From assembly GCA_001632425.1 (NCBI GenBank), contig KV425551.1:204892-268891 (forward strand): a stretch of 64,000 nt of DNA. Direction: 5' to 3'. Origin of the DNA: Neolentinus lepideus HHB14362 ss-1. Its lineage: Eukaryota > Basidiomycota > Agaricomycetes > Gloeophyllales > Gloeophyllaceae. The notes beneath the pieces are model-generated. The model ran no database searches, was not told the DNA's origin, and saw nothing but the letters and a program-made list of their open reading frames with translations. The translations under genes and the position numbers were made by a program. Position 1 is the stretch's first letter, and each line of letters begins with the position of its first letter. Of this stretch, positions 23,519-35,062 are shown piece by piece.

Positions 23519-24622
23519 ATGACTGTGATACAGGCTATTCACATTCACGACCATGAAGAGCGCTCCGAGCCCAAACCTCACGTCGTCTACCGCATCGAAA
23601 TCCAGGCTCCTGTCCGATCATGGCAAATGTGGCGACGCTACTCCGAATTCGAGGACCTCCACACTGAACTGACGAAGGTCACTGGCTCACCACCTCCTAC
23701 CCCGCTGCCGCCCAAACACCGGCTCTCATTACTACGCTCTCGAAGGGATGCTGGGCTACTTGAAGAGCGGCGGGCGGGGCTGGAGGCGTACTTGCGAGCG
23801 ATCATCAGCTCGAGAGACGAGCAGTGGAGGGAGTGTTACGCATTCAAAGATTTCCTGGGCGTCCCCGTAGGGAAGCAGGCTGGCATGGAGGGCGGCCTGC
23901 TCAGCCCAAAGCAGTTCACGAGCGCCAGCTGGCTGGACGAACACGTGGAGCTTCAGGCGCGCCTGCGCGACGTGCGCGCGACGATCAACAAGCGCGACGC
24001 CTTGTCTGACCGCAGCGACCCCTCGGGCGCACACAAAGCGAATGTCGAGGCGAAGAAGAAGCTCGCAGGCGTCATCACGCGCGCGGGCGCGCTCGGGAAG
24101 GGGCTTACGGAGCTCGGGATGGGCGGCATGAGCGAGGGCGAGCTGCAGCGCCGCACGGATATGGTCGCGCGTCTGGAGGACGACTGCGAGAAGCTGTCGA
24201 AGATGGTCACGGTGGCAAGAATGACATCGAGAGCGCTGGGTGCTACGGCTGCACAGCGGAATCCCGCGTCCGATTCAGACCGGGCGGCGTTGCTGGGCGG
24301 CGCCTCGTCATCCTCTGGTCCTGGCACAGGTTTCCGGAACGCACCCGTCACAAGAGTGTTCGGTGCTAAACCAGTAGAGACGGATGAGACGAGACCTCTG
24401 GATGAACAGGGCGTGTTCCAGCTGCAGCAAGACAAGGTGGAGCAGCAGGATGTACAGGTTTCGCAGATGACATCTGTCCTGCAACGGCTAAAGCACCTCG
24501 GTCTAGCCATCAACCAGGAAATACGAGAACAGAACGAGCTTCTCGACGACCTTGGGAACGATGTGGATCGGACAGGTGACAAGCTTACTGCTGCTAAGAA
24601 GAAGTTAAATCGTCTTGGCTAG
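23519..24622 (+). CDS. VAM7: Vacuolar SNARE Vam7 (PX + Qc-SNARE)
   Basis: Soluble Qc-SNARE for vacuole fusion, brought to membranes by PtdIns3P. One exon, 367 residues. The PX domain spans about 1-120, with RRYSEFEDLHTEL and PLPPKHRLSLL holding the phosphoinositide-binding basic residues. A helical linker follows, then a C-terminal SNARE helix from about 298 (QQDKVEQQDVQVSQMTSVLQ to AAKKKLNRLG) with no transmembrane anchor, as in yeast Vam7. It is unusual in this window for having no intron. Confidence 0.92.
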   Translation: MTVIQAIHIHDHEERSEPKPHVVYRIEIQAPVRSWQMWRRYSEFEDLHTELTKVTGSPPPTPLPPKHRLSLLRSRRDAGLLEERRAGLEAYLRAIISSRDEQWRECYAFKDFLGVPVGKQAGMEGGLLSPKQFTSASWLDEHVELQARLRDVRATINKRDALSDRSDPSGAHKANVEAKKKLAGVITRAGALGKGLTELGMGGMSEGELQRRTDMVARLEDDCEKLSKMVTVARMTSRALGATAAQRNPASDSDRAALLGGASSSSGPGTGFRNAPVTRVFGAKPVETDETRPLDEQGVFQLQQDKVEQQDVQVSQMTSVLQRLKHLGLAINQEIREQNELLDDLGNDVDRTGDKLTAAKKKLNRLG

Positions 24623-24758
24623 CGGCGGGCTCCTTATCCAATCGCGTGTAGCTGTATGAATTTGAGACGGACAGAGTGGAGCATATGTTTCCCATCCTGG
24701 GTCCTCTGGTGTGTCATTAGCGTGTAAATAATACAATATCCATTGCTGTATCGTAATT

Positions 24759-25947
24759 CTAGATGTCGTCTATAGTCTCTGACAGGAATTGTCCAACACC
24801 CTAATAAACGAGGATATCAGTGGTGCCTCCTCGGAAAGGCCGGCATGACTCACCTCAAAACATGCGATCATAATCCCGCATGCGGGTGCGATTTTCGTTA
24901 TTCGCGGGCCTATGCCAGCGAATAGCGCCTTGACGCCCTCATTGCGTACAATTTGTGCTAGCAAGGGGAATGTACCAGACATCTGCTTGCCAGTACTTGA
25001 CATTAGCAGCGACTGCCGCCGCGTCTTGAGGACGTCGAATGGGGATGTGACGAGGGCAGCCGTGATTCCACTGACAGCCCCACTGAAAAATGCGACCATG
25101 GACCCCGTGTGGCCTCGCCGACCCAATGCCTTCTTCCACGACTCATAACTCGCCCAGTAGAGGCCGCTGAACGGGACATCTCTCCACAACGTAGGACCCA
25201 GTCCCCGCCATAGACACCGGACGCCTTGCGCTCGCACAAGCCCGCGTATTGATGTGAGGACGGATGGTAGGGTATGTGGTCGGTCGGGTGAGAGTGGTGT
25301 TGATTGGAGGTTTGTTCGGACAAGTTCGAGCGGAGAGGCGAGAGAAGTGATAGAGGCTCGTGCAATCATGCCGGCGGTAAGAGGGACGAAAGTCTGAGAA
25401 GGAAAGAGGGGTGGGAGGACGTTGCGGAGGAGGTGGTCGTATGTCAACATATAACATGTTGACGAAGGCACGCCAATAATTCTGTTGGGTCTGTTATTTC
25501 TTCATGACACATTGCGCGGCTACAGAAAACTGCGTACAATGTTGTCCCGGCGCCCTTCCACAAGCCCGCGATACCCTCGGCACGCCATACATGGCGCACC
25601 GCATCCATGAAGCCATTGACTCTCTCAGTTCTGAGCATGCCATGGTCCCATATGCATACCAATTCACCTGCCGAGGCCTCGACTGTGATGGGACGTGCAA
25701 GTGAAGACATATTCCGTACACATGGAACATTGGCGGGCTGACAACATCTACCGGCACCGGGTTTTGGGAAGAGCGGGGGTGGGGGTTGAGTCTGAAGACG
25801 GGTTTTGATCACGTCGAAGGGTGTCACTGGATGCAAGTAGTGTGAGCACGCCATCGCTCACCACGGGTAAACAGGACACGAACTGGTCAGAGCAGTCATA
25901 GTCGAGCCGGTCGCAGCAGCGACCAACTTTGCATGGAACTCATCCAT
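24759..25947 (-). CDS. MTM1: Mitochondrial carrier, Mtm1/SLC25A39-like
   Basis: Inner-membrane carrier; the family is linked to manganese/iron handling in yeast and glutathione import in animals. Four exons (25884-25947, 25538-25826, 24854-25481, 24759-24800) give 340 residues. Three carrier signatures are seen: PFDVIKTRLQTQ, SPLELVRTNLQS and SPFDVLKTRRQS. The first matrix loop is long and Cys-rich (GRCCQPANVPC and ELVCIWDHG), the feature that separates this subfamily from other carriers. It is convergent with VAM7. Confidence 0.9.
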
Positions 25948-26198
25948 TCCAGCGAAATTAGTGGTACAGCACCGCAAAGTCTCCAATACAAGTGTCGCCG
26001 ATACAAAGTTGAGTAAGGAAGAGAAAGACGAATGTGGCTGCGACGGCCCGCGACTCGGCCAGAAATGTCATTGCCGACCGTCCGCGTCAGTCATCTTATC
26101 TGATAATATATCTGATAATTTTACCAAACCACGTGGCTTCATTCATAAAACACAAGAAATAATGGTATACATTTACATTGAGCGGTCTCCGTCTCTCC

Positions 26199-28074
26199 TC
26201 ACATATCAGGAGAGATATCCTGATATGGCGGCAATTCATCCTCATCCTGAGGTCTACCATGACCAGCACCAGTAGTCGTCTCTCCTCTCAACAATCTCTC
26301 TCTCTCCTCCCTTTCCAGTCTCTTCTTCTCCTCATCGGCCGTCTCATGCTCAGGCCGAGTTGCGACCAGGCCTGAACCTCCTTCGCTGAGAATCCTCTCC
26401 CTCTCTTCCCTCTCCAGCCTCTTCTTTTCATCTTCTGCACTCTCATAGCTACCAGCGGCAGACGCCGTCGGGCCAGTCGCCGGCGTCTCTGCAGGCGTGT
26501 TAACTTCCGTCACCGGCAGCAGTCCACCTCGGGGCGCCGACGTCACGCTAATGGGTGACTTGAGATCCTTCAGCGACCCGCTTGCAGGCCCTGGTCCATC
26601 TGCACCTGCAGAGACAGGCATACCCGTCTCCGCGACGGTGGGTGTGATAGCCACAGCCTTCTTCGTCGGGTTCATTGGGTCCACAGGCACCGCAGGTGAT
26701 GAATTCGCTGCCGGGGGCAAATAAGGAATAGGAATCGGTGCTGGTGCCTGGTTGAGCAATGCCGGATTGAGAGGAGGAGATGACACTTCTGCTGGAGACG
26801 TGGCGCGATTAGTCCCAGGAGATCCAGATTTAACCGAAAGATCCGAGTGCTGGGATGGTGTTGATGGCGTACGAGTGGAAATTGCGGGAGAGGTAGGGAG
26901 TGGCACGTTCTGCCCTGGCGGAGTAATTGGAATGCTTGGCCGCGTCGACACAGACGCATCGTCGCTGTGGATGCTGGAGAGCTCAGAAGCATGGGTCTCG
27001 CCAAAGGTGCGCGTGTCGGATTTCCGGAGGTTCGACGGGTTGGTGTTGTAGGTGTAGAGGTCGATCTGACCGGGTCTGTAGTTGTCGAGCGCATATTGCA
27101 AGGTGGCGCGGATTTCTCCTGTGGCTTGCAGACCGGTGTAAGGCGCTGGCGTTGATGGGGGTACGGAAGGAAGATGGCTGAGAATCCCTTCAGACGCTTG
27201 AGTAAGAAGGGAGAGCTTCTCGCCGTACTGATAAAGAACGATCAGTATTTCATCAAACAGGACCGTTTGCCGCAATCTACCTCTCTCAAAGCAGCCCACT
27301 TCAGACTCTCGCTCTCTCTTAGCGCCTTCCTCTTTAGGATCTCCACTTGCTTCTCCAAACCTTCATCGTCCTGTTGAGCCTTTGCGAGCTGCTGTTTCAG
27401 CTCAGCCAGCCTCTTCTCCATTCCCTTTGGCTGATCGTTCTCGATCCGGCCAATCTGATTCTCGAGCGAAGAGCGAATACCACGCCTGGGAGCAAGGCTG
27501 TTCTCAGCGTCTCTCAGTGCCTTCGCAGGGGCACGCGCTGCGTCAAGCTTGGTCGCGAGCGTCTCAGCGAGGCAGCCATGCAAGTAGTTGAGATGCGCTA
27601 TGCGATCGGTGACTATCGCGCATACCAAACGTCAACACTGCATAGTCAACGGAATACTGCGACATACCATCTTTAATATCTTGTCCCTCGTTTTGTCCCC
27701 ACATGTATAGCTCCTTGCTTTGTCCCTTTGAATCTTGAGCCAACCTATCGAAATCGAGTGCAACGCCCTTCTCAGACGTGATTATCTTCTGCACTGGGGT
27801 TGTTGAGCTCCTACAAACGCGAGATCCTCTAGGATCAGCTCCGTGCATCATGCAACTTTCGACGGGTGACTTACGAGTATTGTTGACCAAACGCTCTCAG
27901 TTGGTGCTGAAATGCCTCCAAAGCATGCGATCTATGCGCCGTCCTTCCTGCACCTTGGTCGGAAGACCCAGGACTAGTCGCGCGCCCATAGCCACCCGGG
28001 ATATGCTGCGTCAGCCCCGACGACTGGATAGCAGATTGCGCTTTGTCCGCGAAGGACGACAGGAATCCAGACAT
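26199..28074 (-). CDS. PIL1: Eisosome component Pil1/Lsp1
   Basis: BAR-domain protein that builds plasma-membrane eisosomes. Four exons (27875-28074, 27668-27810, 27281-27612, 26199-27227) give 567 residues against about 340 in yeast. The N-terminal segment MSGFLSSFADKAQSAIQSSG and the BAR core are typical (VALDFDRLAQDSKGQSKELY, DRIAHLNYLHGCLAETL, TKLDAARAPAKALRDAENSL). The extra 270 residues are a Pro/Ser/Thr-rich tail ending in two copies of an EKKRLEREERER segment, about 30 residues apart. Identity is certain. Confidence 0.95.
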
Positions 28075-28476
28075 TGTAGTGGTGGGGAGGTAAAAGCGGA
28101 AAGTTGCTTGTTTTCGAGGCGATGTTGGCTATAAGGAAGAAGACGATGGCTGCGGAAGTGGAAACCTGAACACTGCACGGCTACCAGACTGCACCTCTAC
28201 GTCATAATTGACCGGCCTTGATCAATATTATCAATATTGCAATGCACCGCCACGCCCTCGGTGTCTCCCGGAGACTCGCCGAAGTAATACGCGGCCAGAG
28301 CACTCAGAACGAACAAATCATGCAATTCAAGATCCATAGATACAGTATTAGAGTATCGCGTATCAAAATTGCAAGAGACGCAACGTATCCACGAAGCTGG
28401 TATAAATTAAATAAGCAATACGGAAGTCTTGCTCAAAAGTGAGCAGACACCTCCCTCATCCTACCGATGCGATACC
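28075..28476. other. Intergenic, PIL1 upstream region
   Basis: About 400 bases between tandem minus-strand genes: the PIL1 promoter and the eIF4E 3' UTR. No supported gene. Confidence 0.5.
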
Positions 28477-29634
28477 TCACACGACTATCTTCTTCGCAGC
28501 CTTGCCCTTCTTCTCCGAGTCCTTGTGCGACAAGAATTCCACATCCGTTGCCAATGGTCCACCCAATCTCTGACTCTCCGCGTATCCCAGTACCCCCGTC
28601 TTAAAGTGCTTCCCAATAGATTCTATTCGGTCTCGCAGCTGGTCATCCTCCGGACCAGGTGCTTGCCTTGTCCAAATTGATATACGGTAGAATTGCGGCC
28701 GTGTCGAAACGATGACCCCGGTGACAAGAGAGTCCCGGTTCTCACCGGGCTCCGCGCTCGTCAGATAAGGGTCAAACGTCTCACCGATGGCGGCAAGCAT
28801 CTACAACAATGTAGATCAGGCGCAGGCGCAGGTTCCAATGCACCAATACTTACGGTGTAAAGCCACATTTGGTCGACATTGTTCCGATTTTTGTCTTTCG
28901 GCAGCTGAATACTCCACTTCCCACCATTTTTATTTGCATCGTCCTCCCATGCTGGAATGATTCCCTCCTGGATAGGCTGTGAATATAAAGTTGACATGGA
29001 CGGACGGGTGCTATACCTTGAAGAGATAGTAATTCGCCTTTTGCGGCAGTTTGGAGGGAGGAACGATATTATTGTACAAACTTTGGATGGGCGACACAGC
29101 TTAGTAATGCGACTCTCGAAGACCAAGAAGAGAATCGTACCCCCAGAATTCTTCTACACTGTCGAAACTGATAACTCTCTTTATATCTTCCATCCATCCT
29201 GCCGCTGCCGCTGCTACGCCCGGCGTCTGCGCAACTGGCGTCGGAGGAAAGGCGGAAATAGGCGTCTGAGGTAAATTCCGTCCCTTTGTTGCCGGAGAGT
29301 CGAACCAAAGCGTCCACGGCGAGTACAGTGGATGCTACATTCACAAGCTACGCGTTCAGACAACGGTACACACGTTACACGGAACAATGTTCACCTTCAC
29401 GTTAAAGTTCGTAGGATCACTAAACACGGTACGGAGGGTCTCCGCTTGCTGCTGCATGTCTATTTCCTGAATCTCTCCGGGCTCCCCGTTCTCGTTCTCC
29501 TCGACGTGATCCTTGCCATTGGTACTGGAACTGTCGACAGCTTCAGGAATATTGTTTTCGGTCAGGGCAGCGGACAACGCAGATTTAGACGCCTGAAGAG
29601 CAGCAGGAGGAAGAGACGATGATGCAGAAGCCAT
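28477..29634 (-). CDS. CDC33: Translation initiation factor eIF4E
   Basis: Binds the mRNA cap in the eIF4F complex. Five exons (29395-29634, 29141-29334, 29017-29080, 28854-28976, 28477-28800) give 314 residues, longer than the usual 210-220. Class I features are seen: HPLYSPWTLWFDSP, SVEEFWGLYNNIVPPS, IPAWEDDANKNGGKWSI and the helix QLRDRIESIGKHFKTG. The extra length is an 80-residue N-terminal arm, a 25-30 residue Pro/Ala-rich insert before the first cap-binding Trp (in AAGWMEDIKR) and a Lys-rich end. Confidence 0.93.
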
Positions 29635-31508
29635 GCTTTCCGAAAGAAAAGATAACGCGGTTTCGAAGCGATTTCGGGTATTGGATGTATTAGTCAGGCT
29701 ACTTGCACTGATGTACGAGCTAGAGTTCAGTCGGATGTGTGATGGCGAAGTACAGAAGAAAGTTGAAGGCGGCGTGTGTCAGACTGACGAGTGATGTGGT
29801 GATGAGGAGCTACAAAGATAAAGAGGAGCGAGTGGCTATAGGTTACTTTGTGTGAAAGACGGTGATGAGATCGAGTAATCAACCACTGGAATTTTCTCGG
29901 CATGAGGGGCCGGGAGGCCGGGTGGTGGTCTCCGATTCCGGGACCGGCCTCCATGCCAACGGAAGCAAATCCAGTAGATGACTGCTGCAATAATATTTTG
30001 AATACCGAGGCTCGAACGTGCCGTCTTCAAGCTTCAAGCTTCAAGGGTCATCTAAGTTCAACCCTGCTCCTGCACGCGTCTTACGAGGCTCATTCAAACG
30101 CAAGGGAGTAAAATGACCCTTCGCCACGGCCTTTCCGTATCCAGTCACACTGTTCTCTCTGTCAAAATCCGCAAGAAGACTCGAAGCCGTAACGCAACTC
30201 ATTCAATCCTTACCTCACCTACACCTCACATGCTGCTAATAATGCTCAAACTTTATCCTCGCAGGGTTCTGCCGTACAATGAGGCCGCGGAGCCTCGTTT
30301 AAAGGGCAGCCCGAATTCCGCGGGAGTCTCCGCGAACAGCACTTTCCTTGTACGCTAAAAACGCTAAACTTGAAACATCGCCGACTCTGCTGTTTGCCGA
30401 GAATCTGATATCGAGATAATAGTACCCCACGGAGAAGATGTTCATACTTGTGTGTCAAAGTCCCGGAATTTGGTCTGGTGTGGACTGCTATCATCCAGGG
30501 GAGCACAGTTCTTGACATATAACTCCGAAAACTCAAGTAATACAAAACGGGAGGTACATAGGTGTAACCATTCCACGGGATTACGACCGTAATTTAAAGC
30601 CGGCTTTTCAAGATCTTGAGTGGCCGTAAAATGAGAGGCCAAATATTGTCATGAATGGCTGGTGTAAGCATGAGTCAAAAATGGAAGATTTCATGTGATG
30701 CCTGCACTTGACTCGCAATCCATGGCCATGGGACCAATATGATGCCAGCCGTGGCATCGGAATCTGTGCCCACATTCTCGCTTTAATTGCTATATCCTTG
30801 CAAAAATGGACCCAACGTCATAGACACTTTGCATTGGGCCGTTCCATCGTGCCCCTCACGATTATCGGATCGACCGAGTCGGACCCTAAACCGGCCACTA
30901 GTTTTGATCTCAAAGATTGATGGTTACAACTGTCGAATAAACTTGCATGCTTCAATGCCGGGTGCCTCGGGTACGCCGGTCTCGCACTTATTGCAAGTAT
31001 TTTCACATCCAATGACATCGTCTTACGGCGCGAATATGGGGTACGGCCGTCTAAGGATATATATATTACAATAACAACATATTACCACAGAGAAGATTGG
31101 CTACTTACCTACCGGTATTGACTACAATGTTTGTAATATACAATAAGCCTGTTAACGCGCGAGACTTGTATGATATTTGACAAGAAAAAATATATGTAAT
31201 CGCAGGCCAGCATGGGTCGGCAAGCTGATGAGAATGGGCGAAAACATGTCACGCAACAGAAAATCAAAGGCAATAACGTAAATGAAATAAAAAACCATCG
31301 GGTGCCCTCCGAAGGTTTGTGCACCATGTACGCCGGTAAATATTGGACAGAACTTCTTGTATAATTGAAATGGTTGCGACGTTTGATGATGGCTTTCTCC
31401 AGCTAAGGCGCAGAGCGACGTCTGGACTGTTGTACCGCTGTTGCAGCCTCTTGAGTCACCAGAGCCTCGCGGAGCTCACCAAACTGGTAGAAAGACTGTT
31501 AGAGTGTG
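29635..31508. other. Gene-poor stretch
   Basis: About 1.9 kb with no gene I can support. It begins with the eIF4E promoter. A triplicated CAAGCTT-like motif sits near 30025-30045, and an AT-rich ATATATATTA tract near 31060. Frames are short with no recognisable protein. Confidence 0.45.
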
Positions 31509-32747
31509 TCATAACGTGTACGACCGTCCAGCGGTTCTCCATTCAGGTCTGAATGCCGCCTGCATGGAGACCCGCTAGACGATGCGGATCTAATTGCATC
31601 GCAGGAGTTTACGGCTTACAATTTGTTCCTCTTCGAGCGTCCGTTCATGGTGCTTGCGCAATTGTTCCTGCATATGAACCAAGAGGGTCTGGAGATCGCA
31701 GCAACCGGTCTGTGAGACGCTCCGAAACTATGATTGGAACACACCCACCCTGATGGAACGGCTGCTAAGCCCCCGATAAGTGGATACTCGCTCGAGCTTC
31801 ACAGGCTCCTGTCCGAGTAGCCGGAATTGCTCATGCAGATATAGAACGTATTGCTCTAAACATTCCAAGTAGTGGCGCTTCTTGTCATGTGAAGATATGG
31901 TGTCTCTATGGCGTGTCATATGGACACTTGAGCGTTGGTGAGACGATCAAGATGATAGGAGAACCTACGGATCAGTCGGTACGAATCCTACGCTCTCCGC
32001 AACGGCTCTTTGTCTCGCCTTCCTTTGGCTCTCCACCTTTGGGCCACCGGAAGGCTCCGACAGTTCAGGGTGGGCTTGGGCAGCCGCTTCCCGTGCCGTC
32101 AAGTCCGTTAGCAGTTCACTGGGCGTAGGGAATGTGGTGAAATTAACCGAGACCACGGGATCCAAGTCGACTCCAGATGATACACTCTGAAACCGAGATA
32201 GTTCAGAAAAATGCTCGGAAGGATGAGCTACACGACAGTCTGGCCCCTCGGACACGGGAAGTTGTCCGCAAAGACTCTCGGACGAAGGAGGTCCCGAAAA
32301 TCCGGGTGGAAGTGGAATAGGCGCATGTATAGAGATCGGCTCGGGCGGGTAAGCGAGTTCGCCCTCACTACTCGCTGGCGACGCCGAATGGTTTACAGCA
32401 TGTAGGGAGTAATCGAGCGATGGCACCCAGACTTGGTCGGGAGCCTGCTGGTAGAATTGACTGGGGTTCTCGTATGACAGATAGGGCGGGGTAAATTGTT
32501 GAGAGACAAAGCTGTGCTCTTCAGGCTGGACAGGGTAGCAACCTTGCTGGAATGGAGTGTATGCAGATGCATATGGAGGGGGAGTCAGGACCGTCGGGTC
32601 TTCAGCATCGGAACAATCGGTCTAGACAAAGTGGAGGAGATCAGATAGTCGTCGCTGAGGGTAGATCCAGCGTCGCCTTACCGTGCGGATTTCGAGTTCG
32701 TTGGAATGCCCGATGAAGGCACGGTTGTAATAGGCTTCGGCGGCCAT
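31509..32747 (-). CDS. Conserved hypothetical, divergent pair member A
   Basis: Five exons (32682-32747, 31969-32621, 31749-31905, 31620-31688, 31509-31559) give 331 residues. The first 240 are Pro/Ser-rich with repeated PPY-like stretches. The C-terminal part is a predicted helical module: HYLECLEQYVLYLHEQFRLL, then LGQEPVKLERV, YRGLSSRSIR, TLLVHMQEQLRKHHERTLEE. Its two module exons (157 and 69 nt) match in length, phase and sequence pattern those of the divergent gene at 33913. A minus-strand TATATAG lies near 32826-32832. Function unknown. Confidence 0.7.
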
Positions 32748-33912
32748 TGTTGAGACGCGGAAGGAAGATGCTGGGAGAGAGACAAGATAACGAGGGGGGA
32801 CAGAAGTATAACATGCCGGACCGGGCTATATAAGTAGTTGATAGGCCGATAGAGGAGGGTAAGAGAGCGTGACAGGAAGGGTGTGACGGGAAGTCATCGG
32901 TTCCGACGAGACGCGCAGTCGATGGGATCTTAATGAGATGTCGGGCCAGGGTCCTGGACCCCGGTGACTTACCGAGAAGGCTACTCCTCTGCCCGGATGA
33001 GCCATTGGCCAGGCGACTCCCCACTGACCATGTTCAGTCATCGCCCGCAATCGGCCTCGGACCGTGACTGTATGCGCCCGTTGGTTCTGTTTGATTCCAA
33101 CAAAGTTCACCCACACCGGTACCAGTCCTTGCACATTCCAATATAAACCCGCCAGGCAGACATTGCGAGGACGCTCCACGCTTCGAAAATCGGGTTACTA
33201 TACAAAGCCTTGTGATGCAGCGTGTGAAGGGCATGGAGAGACAAGGTTCGTCTGTGGAACGTGATGACGAGCAGAACGGCTTCCATTTCGGGCAAAAAGA
33301 GCATACCACTGTCGAATATCGACGGCGTGGGAAGCGCGCGCTTGAGGGCGGAACGCAGACCGGTGGCCAGCGCTAGCCAGCACGAAATAGCAGGAAATGC
33401 CAGGCTGACGAGTCTCCGAGGTGATTATTCTGACGAAATGGTCATTAATACCCTCGATGAATAACCGGGGCGCAAATGGGAGACTTGAAAGTGGTCGTCG
33501 CAGATCTGCCAGGGGCTGGGAGGGAAATGATGTGCGCGTGAGATGGTAAAGACCGGAAGTAAAGTAGATCTTGCTGGTGACCCAATCTGCTGAGATCGCT
33601 GGGCCGTTGATTGCGTCTCGCGGCGGGAAGCACAGACGAGAGACGTGCTGGCGTCCCAGGACGGCGTGGAAGATGCCTTGTGGGATGGATGCACCATGGC
33701 GTGTATCGAGAGGACGGGCACAGATCGGCCAGGAACGGACCGAGAGTGGCCGAGTGGCATATGTCGACGTCCGTTTGCGGAGAGACCCTGCCCCACCGGG
33801 AAGCGAGTTCTCCCAGATGTCCTCCGATTTCAAACAACTCCCAGATCCTGCCTCCAATAAATATCCTCGTCTCTTACCCGCCTCGCCTCACTCCTTCGGC
33901 CTATCATTCCGC
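32748..33912. promoter_or_regulatory. Divergent region between paired genes
   Basis: About 1.17 kb separate the start codons of the two related genes, so both promoters lie here. TATATAAG-like sequence near 32826-32833 fits gene A, and AATAAATATCC near 33856 fits gene B. A 219-codon minus-strand frame at 33198-33857 is probably chance. Confidence 0.5.
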
Positions 33913-34765
33913 ATGGCCCTCCCTTACCCCCTCGACTTGAGTTTCACCGAGAACATCTCCTCGCCCTCCCCCAGTCCATCTACCGAATCGTCCCCAATGT
34001 CCCCCTCCCCGACATACCATCATTCCGCAGCCTCCATCGATACCCTACGTGCATCAGCACCACTCCCGTCGCCAGAGCCCGCCCAGGACCAAGGCCACAA
34101 CGTGTCCGCCAACACGATACATGACGGTCAGACGTATCTGCCACGACTGCGCGTCACCATTCCCCATCCGTACGCAAGGCTCTACGCAAAGAAAGACGGC
34201 GCAAAGAGGAGAAGAATATGGAATCACGCACTCGAAAAGTCTCTCTTCTCCGCCCACGAGCTGTAAGTGCATTACACACCCCACCCGGAGCCAATCGACT
34301 GATCGCACGATTAGGTCGACGATGGGTGCACCGCATCGCAGGACAATTTACACAGCCAGTCTAGAAGCCCACGTCGACCGGCTGCACGCCCAGCTAATCA
34401 GCCTTGGCTTCTATCCCATCCCGTTTGAGAAGCTAGACCCATTTAAGGGCCTGAATTCGAAAACCGCAAAGGTACGTCATCTCTAGCCCCTCGAGTACCG
34501 TAGACCGATCAGTGTGCAGAGTATGGTCGCCGGACTGCAGCACGATGATTCGCACATGAAACTCAAGTTGCTGGAGATCGAGCGTGCGGTGAGTCCGAGC
34601 AGCTAGCTTTAGGCCGGTGAGAAGGCGCTGACATGGTCGCAGAATGTAAATCTTCGGAGGGTCATGGCTCCTTTCCAGGACAAGGCGGATGGTGTCGAGC
34701 CTATCAGACGGCACACGGTAGATCTCGGAGTCGTTCCAGCGGGTCTGCCGTCGCACCCGTTATAG
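33913..34765 (+). CDS. Conserved hypothetical, divergent pair member B
   Basis: Exons 33913-34262, 34315-34471, 34520-34588 and 34643-34765 give 232 residues. The N-terminal 70 residues are Ser/Pro-rich; then GAKRRRIWNHALEKSLFSAH and the module shared with gene A: RTIYTASLEAHVDRLHAQLI, LGFYPIPFEKLDPFKGLNSK, MVAGLQHDD and KLKLLEIERA. Aligned positions with gene A include LE--V--LH-Q---LG--P---E and the following (Y/F)(R/K)GL-S(R/K). I recognise no characterised family. The basic RRR stretch could be a nuclear signal. Confidence 0.7.
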
Positions 34766-35062
34766 CGTCCGACAACCTTTGAATTTCAAGCCGTTCATGT
34801 ATTGTTCGATCCCGTGTAGCATATGTTTAGCAGTATGTGTATACCAGGTTTATTCTCCAGTACCGATGCACGATATTCAGTAGCAGCAGTCGACCGAGGT
34901 GTGCTCAACATCGTTGACAGACAGATGTTTTCCAAGTTGACCTTGACAAGCTTGATAGGCGGCGGCGTTTCCCGTAATTATCCCACGCCACACGGAATAC
35001 CCGACATCCTTGACTTGACTACTAGCTCCGTCTGACCATACTTCACTTCCTCCTTCTCAGAG

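Noticed and set aside
33198..33857. 219-codon minus-strand open frame between the divergent genes
   Set aside because: It overlaps both promoters, has no recognisable motif, and its composition looks like the reverse of non-coding sequence; long chance frames are expected in GC-rich DNA.
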